64,000 bases of DNA from Echria macrotheca. Taxonomy: Eukaryota; Ascomycota; Sordariomycetes; Sordariales; Schizotheciaceae. Location of the stretch: NCBI GenBank assembly GCA_030411725.1, contig MU839833.1, positions 744,001 through 808,000 on the forward strand, given 5' to 3'. Positions 1-10,100 of this stretch are shown piece after piece. The notes under the pieces were generated by a model. That model searched no databases. It saw nothing but the letters and a program-made list of their open reading frames with translations, and was not told the DNA's origin. The first letter of the stretch is position 1. Each line of letters starts with the position of its first letter. Made by a program: the position numbers and the translations under genes.

Positions 1-1
1 C

Positions 2-1516
2 AACAAGGATGGATCGCTTCTGGTGCGGATCACCGGTACGGCAGGCCAGTCGATGTTGGACCAGATCGTGCGGGTTGTTCGTGAGGGACAGACCAAGCGG
101 GCTCCGATCGAGCAGTTTGCCGACATACTCACGGCATATTTCGTCCCTGCCGTGACGCTTATCGCCATTCTCACCTGGATTATCTGGATGTCGCTGGGTT
201 TTAGCGGACAGATTCCGGGCCACTTCCTCGATGTCTCATCCGGCGGCTGGGTGGCTTTTTCTCTACAGTTCGCCATCGCCGTTTTTGTTGTTGCCTGCCC
301 TTGTGGTCTCGCATTGGCCGCCCCGACAGCTATCTTTGTGGGAGGCGGCCTCGCCGCAAAATACGGCATTCTGGCCAAAGGTGGCGGACTGGCGTTCGAG
401 AAAGCCAGCCGTGTCGACTGTGTTGTCTTTGACAAGACCGGCACGATTACCGTTGGAGGAGCCCCTAGCATCACTGACTCGGAGATTGTACCAGAGAGCG
501 AGGACGAGAAGGCTGTGCTCCTTGCTGCTCTGAAGGCTGTTGAGGAGAACAGCAGCCACCCTATCGCAAAAGCCATTGTCGCTTTTTGCGCAGACAAGAC
601 GGCGTTGAAGGCCCAGATCGACACGCAACAAGAAGTGCCGGGGAAGGGTATCAAGGCGACATACCGAGGCGACACTCCTCAGAAGAGCTTTGACATTGTC
701 GTCGGAAACGAAGGTTTTATGCAGGATTTCCAGGTCGATATCCCTGCCGCGATTGCGGAATCCCTCGAGAAATGGAAGACCGAGGCCAAGTCAGTTGCAC
801 TGGTGGCGACAAGGCCCGTCGAATGGACCGGCTCAGAAGTATGGACGCTTGCCGCGGCATTGTCTATCTCGGATCCCATCCGGCCAGAGGCACGGCAGAT
901 TATCCGGACGCTCGAGTCACGAGGCACCCGTGTTTGGATGCTTTCGGGCGACAATCCTACTACGGCGGTCGCTGTGGCCAAACAAGTGGGCATCCCATCC
1001 GACCAGGTGATCGCGGGCGTCCTTCCGACAGGCAAGGCGGACCAGATCAAGTATCTGCAGTCGACGGTCAAAGCCAGGAAGGGAAAGCATGAGTCGGCGA
1101 CACGACGGGCACTCATCGCTATGGTAGGCGACGGCATCAACGATAGTCCAGCGCTCGCCATGGCGGACGTGGGCGTGGCGATTGGCTCCGGGTCGGACGT
1201 GGCTATCAGCAGTGCCGACTTTGTTCTGGTCAAGAGCGATCTGTGGGCAGTGGTGACGCTTTTGGATCTTTCCAAGACGGTCTTCCGACGGATCAAGTTC
1301 AACTTTGGCTGGGCGCTGGTGTACAACGTGGTGGCGGTTCCGATTGCAGCGGGCGTTCTATATCCGATTACGAACAATGGGCAGCACATTCGTCTGGATC
1401 CAGTGTGGGCGAGTCTTGCGATGGCTCTAAGTAGCATTAGCGTGGTGCTGAGTTCTTTGGCGCTCCGAAGTCGGTTTTTGGGTTTGGGATTCAGGGAGCG
1501 ACGGGGTGAGGCATAG
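2..1516 (+). CDS. P1B-type copper-transporting ATPase, C-terminal part (5' end outside window)
   Basis: Membrane pump that uses ATP to move copper ions. The reading frame is open from base 2, so the N-terminal metal-binding domains and first membrane helices lie off the left edge; about 504 residues are present. Seen in order: the actuator-domain end; two membrane segments, the second carrying the metal-binding Cys-Pro-Cys near base 296; the phosphorylation loop with DKTGT near base 431; an SSHP motif of the nucleotide-binding domain near base 552; GDGIND near base 1128; and two C-terminal helices. These last helices carry a Tyr-Asn pair (VYNVV) and MALSS, which with CPC form the signature of Cu(I) pumps rather than Zn/Cd pumps. 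Stop at 1516, no intron in this part. The family is certain. Placement as a CrpA-like copper-resistance pump or a Golgi Ccc2-type pump is open because the N terminus is missing. Confidence 0.93.
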   Translation, partial: NKDGSLLVRITGTAGQSMLDQIVRVVREGQTKRAPIEQFADILTAYFVPAVTLIAILTWIIWMSLGFSGQIPGHFLDVSSGGWVAFSLQFAIAVFVVACPCGLALAAPTAIFVGGGLAAKYGILAKGGGLAFEKASRVDCVVFDKTGTITVGGAPSITDSEIVPESEDEKAVLLAALKAVEENSSHPIAKAIVAFCADKTALKAQIDTQQEVPGKGIKATYRGDTPQKSFDIVVGNEGFMQDFQVDIPAAIAESLEKWKTEAKSVALVATRPVEWTGSEVWTLAAALSISDPIRPEARQIIRTLESRGTRVWMLSGDNPTTAVAVAKQVGIPSDQVIAGVLPTGKADQIKYLQSTVKARKGKHESATRRALIAMVGDGINDSPALAMADVGVAIGSGSDVAISSADFVLVKSDLWAVVTLLDLSKTVFRRIKFNFGWALVYNVVAVPIAAGVLYPITNNGQHIRLDPVWASLAMALSSISVVLSSLALRSRFLGLGFRERRGEA

Positions 1517-2049
1517 TCAAGGGAATCCGGGGATACCGTAGTAACATGTCGTGGGCATATTGAGCAAACTGGCTCGGGACGAACACGTAGATACCCTAGA
1601 GTCTAATGAACAACACCAAGAAACCACTGTGGATATTCTCCTAATCGAGGCTAATCGAGGCTGCTGCTCTCTGACGTTGAATCTAGCTTGTCAGTGCTGC
1701 CAGCTGCCAGCTGCCACTGGAGGGGGGACCCTGCAGCCAGCAACGATGGGCCCACTAATCCACCTGGACCTGCCGGTCGCTCAGTGGAACTCTCGTCACT
1801 AAAATAAAAGAAGCCGGAGCTTCTTTGTTGACTTGGGCCAACATTCGATTATTCCCTTGGCCGAGACAACAGACGACTTCGCGACAAGTGCAACCCGAGA
1901 AACAATCCCACGTCAGACGGTTCTTGACTCAGCATTTGACCGGAGAAACGCGAACTGTGCCAGGGCGGCACGCGAGAACGGCCCCCATCCCGTTCGAGCA
2001 TATTGCAGGCACAATTGGCCCGGCGCCAGCGGCTATCCAAGCTGAAAAA
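1517..2049. promoter_or_regulatory. Intergenic region and 5' leader of the C3HC zinc-finger gene
   Basis: This holds the 3' flank of the ATPase gene and the probable promoter and leader of the next gene. A short tandem duplication (CTAATCGAGG twice, about 1643-1662) and repeated CAGCTGC motifs (about 1700) are visible. The frame of the downstream gene is open upstream of its chosen ATG back to about 1825, so a longer N terminus cannot be excluded. Confidence 0.4.
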
Positions 2050-3757
2050 ATGAACTCCGGCACAGTCAAACGCAAGTTCAACGCCCTCCTGGGTTCGATC
2101 AGTAGCAGCAACGCGTCCTCGGGAACCGTTCCACAAGACACTACTACTACGGGCGCCCCCTCCCTCGAACAACCCCGCGATGCGAGCAGCGACAGCAACA
2201 CGTTATTAGCACAGGCAACCTCGACACCACCGCGCGCGTCTTTGCTTCCTTCCTCGTCTCCATCGTCCGCCGCCGCCATGGGCTCCTCGGAACTCGAGTT
2301 CCTTGCCAAGAAGCGCCGCGTCGCAGGCCCGACGACGACGACTCCATCAAAATACGGCGCGCTCCGGACGACGGAAGGAGCTTCACCGCTCCGACCGGGT
2401 GGGGGGACGACAACAATATCAAACATTACACTGCGCAAGTGGACACCGAGCGGTAGCCCCGCGCCTACAGTTGCGGGGACTCCGACCAAAAAAGATGAAG
2501 CGCCACGGTACTGCCCCGGCGATCGCGAGCAGCTGGTCCGCCGGCTGGCGACCTTCCAGGAGCTGACGGACTGGACCCCCAAGCCGGACCGGGTGAGCGA
2601 GGTCGAGTGGGCCAAGCGCGGGTGGGTTTGCGCGGGCAAGGAGCGGGTTCGCTGCGTGCTGTGCACGCGCGAGTTGGGAGTCCGTATAAATCGGAAGGAG
2701 GTGGACGGGCGCGAGATTGCGGTCATGATTGCGTCTGAGATTGAGCATTCTGTTGTGGATAAGTATGCTGAGTTAATTGTGGAGGCGCATGCCGAGGATT
2801 GTCTGTGGCGGAAGAAGGGGTGTGATGGTATGGTTTCTCCCTTTGAAAGGTTACGGGGGCAGCATGGCTGACTTGAACAAAACAGACTCGTTGCTACGGC
2901 TTCCGCTGGTGAATGCGAAGCAGGTTCTTGCCGATCTCCGAAAACGCTACGATGAGCTCTACGAGCGCAAGGATTTTATTCCGTACGAGTTTAACCTCAG
3001 ACTCCCCGAGGGCTTGGACATTGATACGGTCATGTCGTATCTCCTCCCGACCTTCTTCACGGACCCGCCTCCGCCGGTCAACAAGGCTCTCCCGGCGGAT
3101 ACTTTGGTCCCGCACACGCCGAACCGCCCAGCGCTGGCCCTCGCCCTCCTCGGCTGGCAGTCTCTTACCAACGCCCGCGTCGGCCCGGTCCCCAACAGCG
3201 CGTCGTGCCACACCTGTCTCCGACGGCTGGGTCTCTGGATGTTCAAGAGCAAGGAGATTGACCCCGAGACGAATGCAGTCCTGGTCCCGGCGCCTATGGA
3301 TCACCTGGACCCGCTGCGCGAGCACCGCTTTTTCTGTCCGTGGAAGAATGGCGCGGCCCAGCGCAACGCGGGCGCGAAGCCGTTGGGCACTGGGGAACAG
3401 GATAAGGCGGGGTGGGAGGTGCTGGTGCAGGTGTTGAGGAATGATGCATTCGTGAGGCAAAGGACGAGTGTAGCGCATAGCCGCAGTAAGAGCTCTGTGC
3501 CGCCGCGGACAACTGTTACAGGTAGCGATGGGTTGGTTCCTGGGGCGGGGGGTATAGCGAAGACGCCGGAACGGCCGTTGACCGCGGCGGGATATGTGCA
3601 GGAGGATGAGGATGATGAGGAGGGGACGAAGAAGAAGGATCTGGCGATGATGTCGAGGCTGAGGAGGGTCAAGAGTCTGTTTAATACCAAGGCGGGGAAC
3701 AGGCTTAAGAGGCTTGGGAGTCGGCCTGGGACGGCGCACTCGAATGCGGGCGGTTGA
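2050..3757 (+). CDS. C3HC zinc-finger protein of the Rsm1/NIPA family
   Basis: Exons 2050-2827 and 2886-3757; the 58-bp intron has a GTATGG donor, a GCTGAC branch site and an ACAG acceptor, and restores phase exactly, giving 549 residues. The first third is low-complexity and Ser/Thr-rich. It is followed by a C3HC zinc finger with landmarks ELTDW, RGWVC and RCVLC and a His/Cys pair at EAHAEDC just before the intron. The second exon carries the Rsm1-type C-terminal region (FNLRLPEG; later HTCLRRLGLW and HRFFCPW, a second Cys/His cluster). In fission yeast Rsm1 acts in mRNA export; in animals NIPA is an SCF ubiquitin-ligase adaptor. Nuclear mRNA export or ubiquitin adaptor work is inferred from the family. 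The ATG at 2050 was chosen because it precedes the first conserved-looking segment; the frame stays open upstream. Confidence 0.85.
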
Positions 3758-4190
3758 TGCCGATTTATGTATGGGATAGAGATGTATATTAGTGTATCAA
3801 GAGGGCCTCTATCGGAGGTGTATCAGCGTTTGCGTGGAAGTCTACCAGTATTTGCTGGAGCCGCTAATGCATAGAAAGGAAGTTGATTGTTTTGGATGCA
3901 TGGCTGCTAAGCAGTTGGTATTTGTCAAGTGTATTCGCTAAACAAGCAAACTCATGTTTGATACAGTAATTATTGTTACAGTGGTTTGTCGTCGTGCGTT
4001 CTCCAGCAGGACGTCAAGAGTCAACACAGAGAATGGCATCCCGCATACCTCCTAATGTTGGCCATGATCTCGCCCATCACCCATTCCAACCCCGATTACC
4101 ATCCACAAACACATTGGTTCTACAATCTACACACTCCCACTCGAAATACAAAAATAAATCATTACCAAAAATATCATACAACAAATAAAC
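3758..4190. other. Intergenic region, no gene seen
   Basis: Moderately AT-rich 3' flank of the zinc-finger gene and 3' flank of the minus-strand tRNA gene. The short open frames here show no protein-like pattern. Confidence 0.5.
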
Positions 4191-4197
4191 AAAAAAA
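4191..4197 (-). terminator. RNA polymerase III terminator of tRNA-Pro
   Basis: Seven consecutive A on the plus strand, hence T7 on the tRNA strand, start two bases after the discriminator base at 4199. This is the expected position and length for a pol III stop signal. Confidence 0.8.
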
Positions 4198-4198
4198 T

Positions 4199-4537
4199 GG
4201 GGCTGTCCGGGGATTGAACCCGGGACCTCTCGCAAATTTGGTTTTTGTTTTTTTAAGAAACAACACACTCCTCCGCTCTCTCTCTCTCACACTCCCACTC
4301 CCCTCTATGCTTCACTGTTGTACACAACCAATCCCCCTACGGGTGTTCAAAACACCTGTAGCCCCCCTAACTCCTCAGAGTTATAGTGGGAAGGGGGGGC
4401 GGGGTCCGCCAAGTCCCCCCTGGTGTTGGTGTGTTTGATCAGACAGCGCGTGGGAGAGAGAGACAGAGGGAAGAGCAGTGTTGGAGACTTTGGAAAGATC
4501 ACCCAAAGCGAGAATCATACCACTAGACCAACAGCCC
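4199..4537 (-). tRNA. tRNA-Pro(UGG): tRNA-Pro(UGG) with a 267-nt intron
   Basis: Minus strand. The 5' exon is 4537-4502 and the 3' exon 4234-4199. All stems match: acceptor GGGCTGT with ACAGCCC plus discriminator C, anticodon stem CTCGC with GCGAG, T stem CCGGG with CCCGG around TTCAATC. The anticodon loop is TTTGGGT, so the anticodon is TGG (4505-4503). The intron 4501-4235 begins at the canonical site one base 3' of the anticodon. Near its 3' end CCAAA (4241-4237) is perfectly complementary to TTTGG of the anticodon loop, the anticodon-intron helix needed by the tRNA splicing endonuclease, followed by a short bulge at the 3' cut site. The A box (TGGTCTAGTGG) is in the 5' exon and the B box (GGGTTCAATCC) in the 3' exon, about 300 bp apart. 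Typical fungal tRNA introns are far shorter, so default scans with an intron-length cap may miss this gene. Confidence 0.85.
4242..4493 (-). other. Extra segment inside the tRNA intron, bounded by a 5-bp direct repeat
   Basis: TTTGG occurs at 4237-4241 and again at 4489-4493 (CCAAA on the tRNA strand). Removing the 247 bp between the copies plus one copy leaves a 15-nt intron of ordinary form that still pairs with the anticodon loop. On the tRNA strand the segment ends in an A-rich run (about 4258-4242). It contains several small perfect hairpins, for example GGTGTT/AACACC (4342-4356) and TAACTC/GAGTTA (about 4368-4383). This resembles a short retroposed insert with a target-site duplication, but no terminal inverted repeat or coding sequence is present and the 5-bp repeat could be chance. 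Confidence 0.45.
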
Positions 4538-7107
4538 TGTCGGTGAATTTTGGGATTTGGATTCGGGGATATGAGGGGTTGGTCGGTTTTTTGTGCCGTT
4601 CCTCTCCCTCTGTCTCTCTCTCTCTGCAGTGGTTGTGTGAGTGAACCGTTTTTCCCACCTCGGAACTGGAAACAAAGAAAGTGAAAAAAACACAGGGAGA
4701 AACCCCCAAAAAGTCGTATGCAAAGTGCGATGTGTTTTTCTGTATTTATTTTCCCGTTTTGGTTCGTGATCGAGTTGTCGTTGAACAGAGAGAGAGAAAG
4801 GCTGCCGTGGCGTGCAGCGCGCGGTAGGTAGGGAGCCGCCGCTGGAAGCGCAGGGGAAGAAAGCTGCTGAAGATGCGCCGCCGGCTCGGAGACCACTGTC
4901 AAAAGGTCACCGACAGAACCCCATTTGAGATGGAGAGTTGAACACCTACACTCAACTCCATCATCTGTCCGCAGGTCTTGGATCTGGCACAAGAGTGCCA
5001 TCACAGGCAAGATCTTGCTATGATCAGAGGTAGAGTGCAGTAGCTTGCTAGCTTGCGATATCGTTCAGCGCGTTCTCGAACTTGGTATCACGAGTGACGA
5101 GTCTCGTCTCTGCGCTCGGAACGGCCTCTGGGTGAGATCTGGTAGGGTGACTTGACGGAACTCCGGATTCCGCAGGTTTACTGTCGAGTGGGCGCTCGAG
5201 GTCGACTTGGCGGTATCTGGACTGATGCGGAAAGCCTGAGTGAACAGTACTCTGAGCATATAGCCGTCTATCGCAGGGTCGTCGAGGCGGTTCGCAAAGT
5301 CGTCATATGGCATGGCCCTGAACAAGATATCCGATAAGGTCAAAGCCATGCCATATAACGACTTTGAGAACCACCTTAACGACCTTGCGATGGACGGTTA
5401 TATGTTCAGAGGACTGTTCACTTAGGCTTTTCGCATCAGTCTCGAGTTCCGTCAAGTTATCCACCGGATATCAACAAGGCGGTTCCGACCACCGAGAAGA
5501 GATATGTTACTCGCGATACGAAGTTCGAGAACGCCCTCAACGATATCGCAAGGTGACAGGCTACTGTCAAGTCACCCTACCGGATCTCAACCAGACCGTT
5601 CCAAGCGGAGAGAAGAGGCTCAACAACAAGAAAAACAGAAACGATGAACCGAAAGAAAAGACGAGAATATGATAAGACTAAAATGTTATGTCAAAAAACG
5701 GGAGAAGAAAAAGGAGAGGCAAAATAGATGAAAAGGAAATAAATTTTCGACGACGGTGGCTGCCTTGAAATTTTTGCAAGTGCGCTCATATGTGCGTGGA
5801 TGGACCCATTCACCCACGCACCCAAAGGCAACCAAAAAAGGTTACGTTTTCATGACATCTTCCCCGATCCACAGGGCGCGCCCGTTCGACATATATATAT
5901 ACCATTGGTTATTTGGACACTTCATCCCATTCGGAGGATTCAACTAGTCCGGCACCCCGCCAAAGAAACTCCTCGCCAGTGACATATATATATCCATGTC
6001 AGATGTAAGGCAACCACCCTCCCTCCCTCGCCATCCAAACAGACCGCAGCCTCAAGTATTGCCCCGAGTAACTACCTACCAATCCTCGTGAGTCTACACA
6101 CGCAGATATAGTGAGTAAGGTATGTGTAATAACCCTACAAGTCCATGTGTGATTGGTACCCTCGACCATCACGGTAAATGGCGTCCTGCGTCACCCCCTT
6201 TTTGGAATACACAACAACAACCGCCCCGTCACATCACATCGCCCATCGCATTATCACATGCTCCCTGAGTCATTCAATCCAGTCCACAAATTTCATGATG
6301 GTTTCTATAGTCGAACCAATAGACCAGTTCACCACCATCTGCGGTGACGAAAAGCTGGCTTATTCAAAGCGATGTACTCCGTATCGAAACCCAAAAGTGG
6401 TGACGCATCTCACGCTACCAACTGTCTACATCTCAACATCTCACACTGCACTTTCAAATACAAGTTGCAATTATCGTCCCATTCCTACAAAATCTCTTGA
6501 TATCAATCCAACAGTACCGTACAAACTCTGCCCATGTGCCAGAGTCGCCGAGCTGCATGCTCGATGCAGCCGAACGCCGCTACCCAGCCAAATAAATCAC
6601 CTTGTACAACGCTCCATAAAACCAAATCCATGCAAATGCATACCGAGTCCCAGCAATGAATCATAGCATATGCGCCATGCGCCATGCGACTGCCCCTTGG
6701 TATCTCTGTAAAATGCTGTTATCGCTTGCCAACTCCCGCTCCGTGCCTGAGCATGCTGTGAATGCCTTCACTGACATGAAATCCATGCAACAATACTCCT
6801 ACAATAATCCTGCTCCGTGCTCTTTACACCTGTTCCAGTGAAACAGAACAATACGCTAATATTCGGCTCCCACCCAGTCCAGCATGGCACACACCATCTC
6901 AACGGCAAACACGCCGCCTTTCGAAAGTAGTGCCAGGAATGACTCGATAAGCATCACAGCAAGCCACACCGCCATGAATGCCGCTTCGCTCAGCCTGCTG
7001 AGTCCACGCAGAACCCGCGCAACTGGGTGGCCATCTCCGAGAATTTCGGCCACGAGCGCCACGTGGACATCCCGTCCCTCCAGCGTCCGCTGTCGGGCGC
7101 CAGCTAG
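4538..7107. other. Intergenic region between tRNA-Pro and NOT4
   Basis: No convincing gene. It contains CT-rich tracts near 4600-4626 that are inverted partial matches to tracts in the tRNA intron, the inverted repeat at 5053-5553, an AT-rich stretch around 5640-6350 with short TATATA runs, and the 3' flank of NOT4. Translations of the open frames are low-complexity. Confidence 0.5.
5053..5553. repeat. Imperfect inverted repeat, arms about 210-270 bp
   Basis: The left arm (about 5053-5324) and the reverse complement of the right arm (about 5341-5553) align over most of their length around a spacer near 5325-5340. The best-matched stretch is next to the centre (left 5225-5317, right 5347-5440), where most differences are G/A or C/T transitions. 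The left arm has an extra block of about 60 bp (around 5155-5220). Both arms encode related short peptides in the matching frame, one interrupted by a stop. This is consistent with a degraded inverted duplication affected by repeat-induced point mutation. I do not recognise the parent sequence. Confidence 0.7.
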
Positions 7108-10100
7108 TCAATGGCCACCGGCACTAATCGTGAGAAGGCGACGGTTCTTGCGCATCATCTGATTCAACGTCTTCTCCAGCTTGTCCGTCTCCTTCCGTGC
7201 AACCGACAGCGCCTGCTCCGCCTCCTCGTATGGAATCATGGGGACGTTCTCGAACGGGTTTCCAAACGGCGTCGGGACACCCGAGCTGTTCAGCTTGGTG
7301 CAATCAGGGCCGACATCACCGCCTGGGAAGGGAGCCATCAGAGGCAGGTCATCCATCCTCGGCTGATCGGTATGGCTCTCCAGGTACGAAGCGAGGGCCG
7401 AGTTGTTCGAGGCGTTGTCAGCAAATGAACCGACGGGGCCCGGATAGTTGAGCTCAGGGGCTGCCGCGTCTGTATCGGCCGGCATCGTCGTGGGGCCGTA
7501 CGTCCAGGGCGCGATCGAGCCAAGGCCAGCTTGGCCTGTTGGAACACCAGCCGTTCTTGCGTCAAAATTCCAACCTGGCATCATTGTCTTAGTGTTCGAC
7601 GAAATCTGCTCCCGGGCATTGAGGTTGAGACGGGGCAGAACGTATTGGTTGATATAGTGAATGGCTTCCTCCCGATGGATCTTGTTCGAGGGATCAACCA
7701 CGGGCATACCCGGTGCCGCAGGAAAGTAGCTCGGCGGGCCATTTGGTACGGCGCGACCCTTGATCAGGCTGAAGCCGGCTGAGCCTTCGTGGCGGGACGA
7801 GACAAAGGCAGCGGGATTCTGGGCCGACTCTGCGACAAGCTGCTGGAGCTCCAGGAAGCGGTCCTCCTCCTCCGCTGTCAAATTCTTGAGGCAATCGCCA
7901 TTAGGTGTCAACAACAGCCGGACGCCATTGATTGTCTTCCGGACTGGCTGTCCTGCCTTCAGCGTCCGCTCGTCCTCCTTGGTCACAAACTTCGCCGGCG
8001 CCGCATCGTGTTTATTGGTGCCCTCGCCGCCAGGAGCCTGGCCAGCATCGTTGCGCGGCTTATCCGTTTGCCAGCTGATGGGCTTGAAGAGAGCCAGGTC
8101 ATCAATATTGGCAGGAGCAAGGCCAGCAGCCTGGAGGTCTTGCAACACTATAGCCGGTGTCGGGGCTGCTCGAGGTGTCGAACCCTGATCCGAGGATCTC
8201 GGGCCGTCAGCGCCCTTTCCTCTGATATCGACATCCCTGCCCTTAGGCATGGGTGTGTCGTCCGTCAGGGTCATCGTCTCGTTGACCGTTGACCGGTACA
8301 TCGACGTCTCCTCCTTGACGGCCTCCTTGGATTCCTTGACTTCTTTGGCTTCATTCATATCCTGAGACTCCTTTACTTCATTAGTTGGCGCGGATGGAGA
8401 AGGCGCAGGGTGAGGGGTCTGAGGGCGACTTGCTGTGGGCGTCGCGTTACGGCTTGCCGGCTTCTCCTTCTCCTTCTTCTTCTTTTTCTTGCGGCCGACG
8501 ATAGGCGCAATCTCTACCTCGGCCTCCTGCTTGGTCGGTTGCTCTTCGATGGTGGCGGTATCCTTCTTCAAGGCCTCCTTACGTTGTTTGCGTTGTTGGC
8601 TCTTGGTCGTGGTGCGCACCGGTGCGGTTCCGACTTTCGTAGGCGGCGGGGAACTGGTCCGTGATGTTGTCATGGGAGCTGAGATGATCGAAGCGCTATC
8701 GGAGATGAGCTCGCTGACTGGCGTTTCTGACCGGATGGCTGCGGCTGCTGTACCTCGAGCAGGCGGTCCGGTCATCGTAGCAGCGCTCACAGAGAGAACT
8801 GGCGGAAGCTCTGTCTTAGGAGTAGGCACTACTCTCAGAGTCTTCGGGGCAGGCCGGTTCAAGGGAGACGAGACAGAAGCGGTGGTGGGGGTCGGCAGCG
8901 CGGGAAAGGCTGAGTCTTTATCAGCAGAAGACTTGTCCGCAGCCGACGACGGTTCAACTGGTCGAGTCTGGCTAGCTCTTGTTGCTGCAGCTATGTTCAA
9001 AACACCGGGGATCGGGCGCTTTTCCGCTGTGCCCCTTTGTGGCTCACCCACATGCGCTACCGGGGTGGGGATAGCGGGTTTCTCCTTTTCCTTGTCGATA
9101 GACTTGTCCGCCGCCTTTTTGGTCTGGGATGCCGTAGACTTGCTCGCAGCTGCTTTGGGAGCTACCGACGGTGTCACGACAGCTTGGGCCACCTTGGGCG
9201 TACCGAGCGCGGGGAAGTCTTCATCCTGCAAGGCCTTCTGTGACTTGGCTTTAGCGATATCTTTAGACAGGCCACTCTCTACGGCGAGAGCCTTTATGTT
9301 CTTCTTGGCGTCGGGGATCGAGACCGCTGCTGTTGTCTTGTTGGTTTGCGGCGTCGACGCACTCGCAGCTGGTTTGACCGGGACTATTGGTAAAACCACC
9401 GGCGTGGGAGTACCTTGACGCCCGGCGGCATGGCCAAGCAAGGACGACTGCGAGACGGTCGGAGACGGGTGGCTGAAGTTTGCAGGAAAACCCAGTCCAG
9501 GAGGGACTGAAGGCGTCGAAGAGCGACCAAAGCTCTCAAACATGCCCGGAGGGTGGCGAATACCGATGCTATCAAGGGGCTCGTCCGATACTAGCGCATC
9601 GACAATCGTTTCGGCGCCTTCAAGTGGGAGAAAATCATCATCTGCACCCAAAAGTTAGCGCCTCTTTCGACCGGATCGGATCTATAATGGGGCTGGTGCA
9701 GCAATAAGAAGAACCACTCGGCTACTGGGTAGGGTATAAGCGGCGGCGGACGGAGGAGGGAGCAGAGGCCAACACCAGATTATATACATGAGAGAGGGCC
9801 GGGTCACGTCAAGACTACCATCTTCCACAAGGCGTAGAGATACAATCGCCGAAGTATGCTTTATTGCCAAGTGCCCCAGCCGAACCCAGACGGTACGAAA
9901 ACTGGGGCTCCAAGTTAACGTACATGAATAGCGAGGGTCTTGGAAGACGATGAGAGCTTGCCTGACGTGACCCAACCAACAATGCGAAGTCGTCGAGCCC
10001 CTGGTAAGCCGAGCCCTCCCAACATTTTTGTCGTCCCCGGTGGGACCGTGTCCTCCTTTCGAAATGCAAATAACGCCAACCCAAAGCGGGCTCCCCTTCG

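Noticed and set aside
679..1437. 252-codon frame on the minus strand across the ATPase gene
   Set aside because: It is fully antisense to conserved ATPase motifs and its translation has no family features; it is a GC-rich shadow frame.
8435..9418. 327-codon plus-strand frame
   Set aside because: It lies antisense to the disordered part of the NOT4 last exon; its composition (Val/Ala/Gly/Ser) mirrors the opposite strand's Thr/Ala/Pro-rich codons.
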